DNA of 64,000 nt from NCBI GenBank assembly GCA_012521185.1, contig JAAYMV010000089.1, forward strand, positions 1 through 64,000, read 5' to 3'. Positions 63,266 through 64,000 of the stretch are shown piece by piece. Made by a program: the position numbers and the translations under genes. Numbering within the stretch: position 1 is the stretch's first letter; the number at the start of each line of letters is the position of its first letter. This DNA is from Bacillota bacterium. GTDB taxonomy: Bacteria; Bacillota; Limnochordia; Darwinibacteriales; DTU012. Under the pieces are notes generated by a model. It made no database searches. It saw only the letters and a program-made list of their open reading frames with translations, and was not told the DNA's origin.

Positions 63266-63891
63266 TACAATTTTGCAGTACGTAAAATTTCCCAATACAT
63301 TTTTAAGCGCAAGCAAAAACCTTTTACTATGCCTCTTTTTTCTTCTTTCATAATCTGGGATAAAGCTGGCAAACTAACCATTTTCACCCTTACATTATGC
63401 TTGTCTGCATAGCGTGAGAGCGACATTTCAACGCCATATCTACTATGTTCTATTTCAGGTATGGATTTAAACAACTCCTGCCTAATTGCTCTTTGTCCAG
63501 ATAAAAATGGTGCTATTTTTTGAGCTAAATCTGTTGCTAAACGACCATCTTCAAAAACACCTACAGTCATTTCTGCTTGATCATTAAGCACTGGTTCTAA
63601 TAGCCTGGAAATATGGTTTTGTGTTAAACCAACTAAGTCTGCATCAATGAACAGAAAAATATCAGCATCAGTATGAGCTGTGCCTTCTTTCATCGCTCCA
63701 CCTTTACCAACATTTTCTTTTAGTTCAACAACTATAGCACCAGCTTCTTTTGCTCTAATGGCAGTTTGATCATTAGAGCCATCACTAACAACAATTACTT
63801 CGGCAATTAAAGGTGATGCTTTCAAACACCTGACCACATCACCTACAGTTTGTTCTTCATTATACGCTGGAACAATTGCCGCAACCTTCAC
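63265..63891 (-). CDS. Family 2 glycosyltransferase
   Basis: A 208-aa GT2 enzyme: IVPAYNEEQTVGDVV, VVSDGSNDQT and the metal-binding FIDADLVGL. Similar to dolichyl-phosphate mannose synthase-like or glucosyl-3-phosphoglycerate synthase-like small cytosolic enzymes; the acceptor is unknown. No membrane helices. GTG start with AGGAG eight bases upstream, just after proS; not the usual neighbour of polC. Confidence 0.88.
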   Translation of the reverse strand: MKVAAIVPAYNEEQTVGDVVRCLKASPLIAEVIVVSDGSNDQTAIRAKEAGAIVVELKENVGKGGAMKEGTAHTDADIFLFIDADLVGLTQNHISRLLEPVLNDQAEMTVGVFEDGRLATDLAQKIAPFLSGQRAIRQELFKSIPEIEHSRYGVEMSLSRYADKHNVRVKMVSLPALSQIMKEEKRGIVKGFCLRLKMYWEILRTAKL

Positions 63892-63902
63892 AGGGCATTC
63901 TC

Positions 63903-64000
63903 CTAACCTCTGATGAATTTAGACACCCAATCTTCAACTTCTGATAATGATACAGGAATTTGCTCCTTAGTTGAACGAATAGTAACTTCCACTTTTCCCT
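63903..64000 (-). CDS. proS: C-terminal end of prolyl-tRNA synthetase (partial)
   Basis: The last 32 codons run off the window edge. The visible end GKVEVTIRSTKEQIPVS, then EVEDWVSKFIRG, matches the pattern of the anticodon-binding domain end of ProRS (for example the E. coli ending EYLVKQIKG). In many Firmicutes proS precedes polC. Only the C-terminus can be judged here. Confidence 0.5.
   Translation of the reverse strand, partial: GKVEVTIRSTKEQIPVSLSEVEDWVSKFIRG

Noticed and set aside
1-64000. Mobile elements, CRISPR arrays, tRNA or rRNA genes
   Set aside because: No repeat arrays, transposase genes, cloverleaf sequences or rRNA motifs were seen on either strand; XerD is the housekeeping type.

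Overview
The window reads as chromosomal DNA of an AT-rich, endospore-forming, chemotactic member of the Firmicutes/Bacillota. The evidence is a PolC-type replicase, the polC-rimP-nusA-ylxRQ-infB-rbfA-nrnA-truB-ribF-rpsO-pnp order, a spoIIAA-spoIIAB-sigF operon next to dacF, spoIIM, spoVAC-spoVAD-spoVAE, sigH, and a FliM/FliY/CheC/CheD type chemotaxis set. A TonB-ExbB-ExbD operon linked to an SLH coiled-coil protein is unusual for a single-membrane Gram-positive. It suggests, but does not prove, a two-membraned lineage such as Halanaerobiales or Limnochordia. I cannot fix the species. No insertion sequence, prophage, CRISPR array, tRNA or rRNA gene was seen. Most genes lie on the minus strand.

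Layout. 0-2.4 kb: a lipase-like hydrolase, then divergent yneA-like and lexA genes with three LexA boxes. 2.4-7.4 kb: a large secreted pectinesterase, two small unknown genes, mgtC-like and sigH. 7.5-19.4 kb: ynbB-like PLP enzyme, MFS transporter, two unknown membrane proteins, a GTPase, a SpoVK-like AAA ATPase, then miaA-mutL-mutS and miaB. 19.6-20.7 kb: DUF421/DUF4363 pair on the plus strand. 20.7-31.2 kb: a ten-gene chemotaxis/flagellar-switch run from cheW to fapA followed by a Gx-transporter gene. 31.3-33.2 kb: spoVA genes. 33.2-33.7 kb: a 480-base region without genes that holds what looks like a structured RNA on the plus strand. 33.7-38.8 kb: exbB-exbD-tonB-cohesin protein-SLH protein. 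39-48 kb: acetyltransferase, PHP phosphoesterase, sigF operon, dacF, pdp, deoB, xerD, spoIIM, phosphoglycerate mutase. 48-64 kb: DUF3866 protein and the translation/RNA operon back to polC, a glycosyltransferase and the end of proS.

How the parts fit together. SigH would start the spoIIA operon, which has a good sigma-H promoter match. SigF then starts forespore expression, where spoVA has a sigma-G/F-like promoter, and spoIIM has a sigma-E-like promoter. The most interesting element is the roughly 325-base putative RNA at 33298-33624. Its two 15-bp stems, rich in G-U pairs, and long-range closing stem only work as plus-strand RNA, and it sits behind its own forespore-like promoter, divergent from spoVA. 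Other notable points are a PolC that lacks the usual 3'-5' exonuclease insertion, an apparent AUU start codon in the MFS gene, an attenuator-like leader before rimP, and a possible RBS-sequestering leader before the spoVK-like gene.
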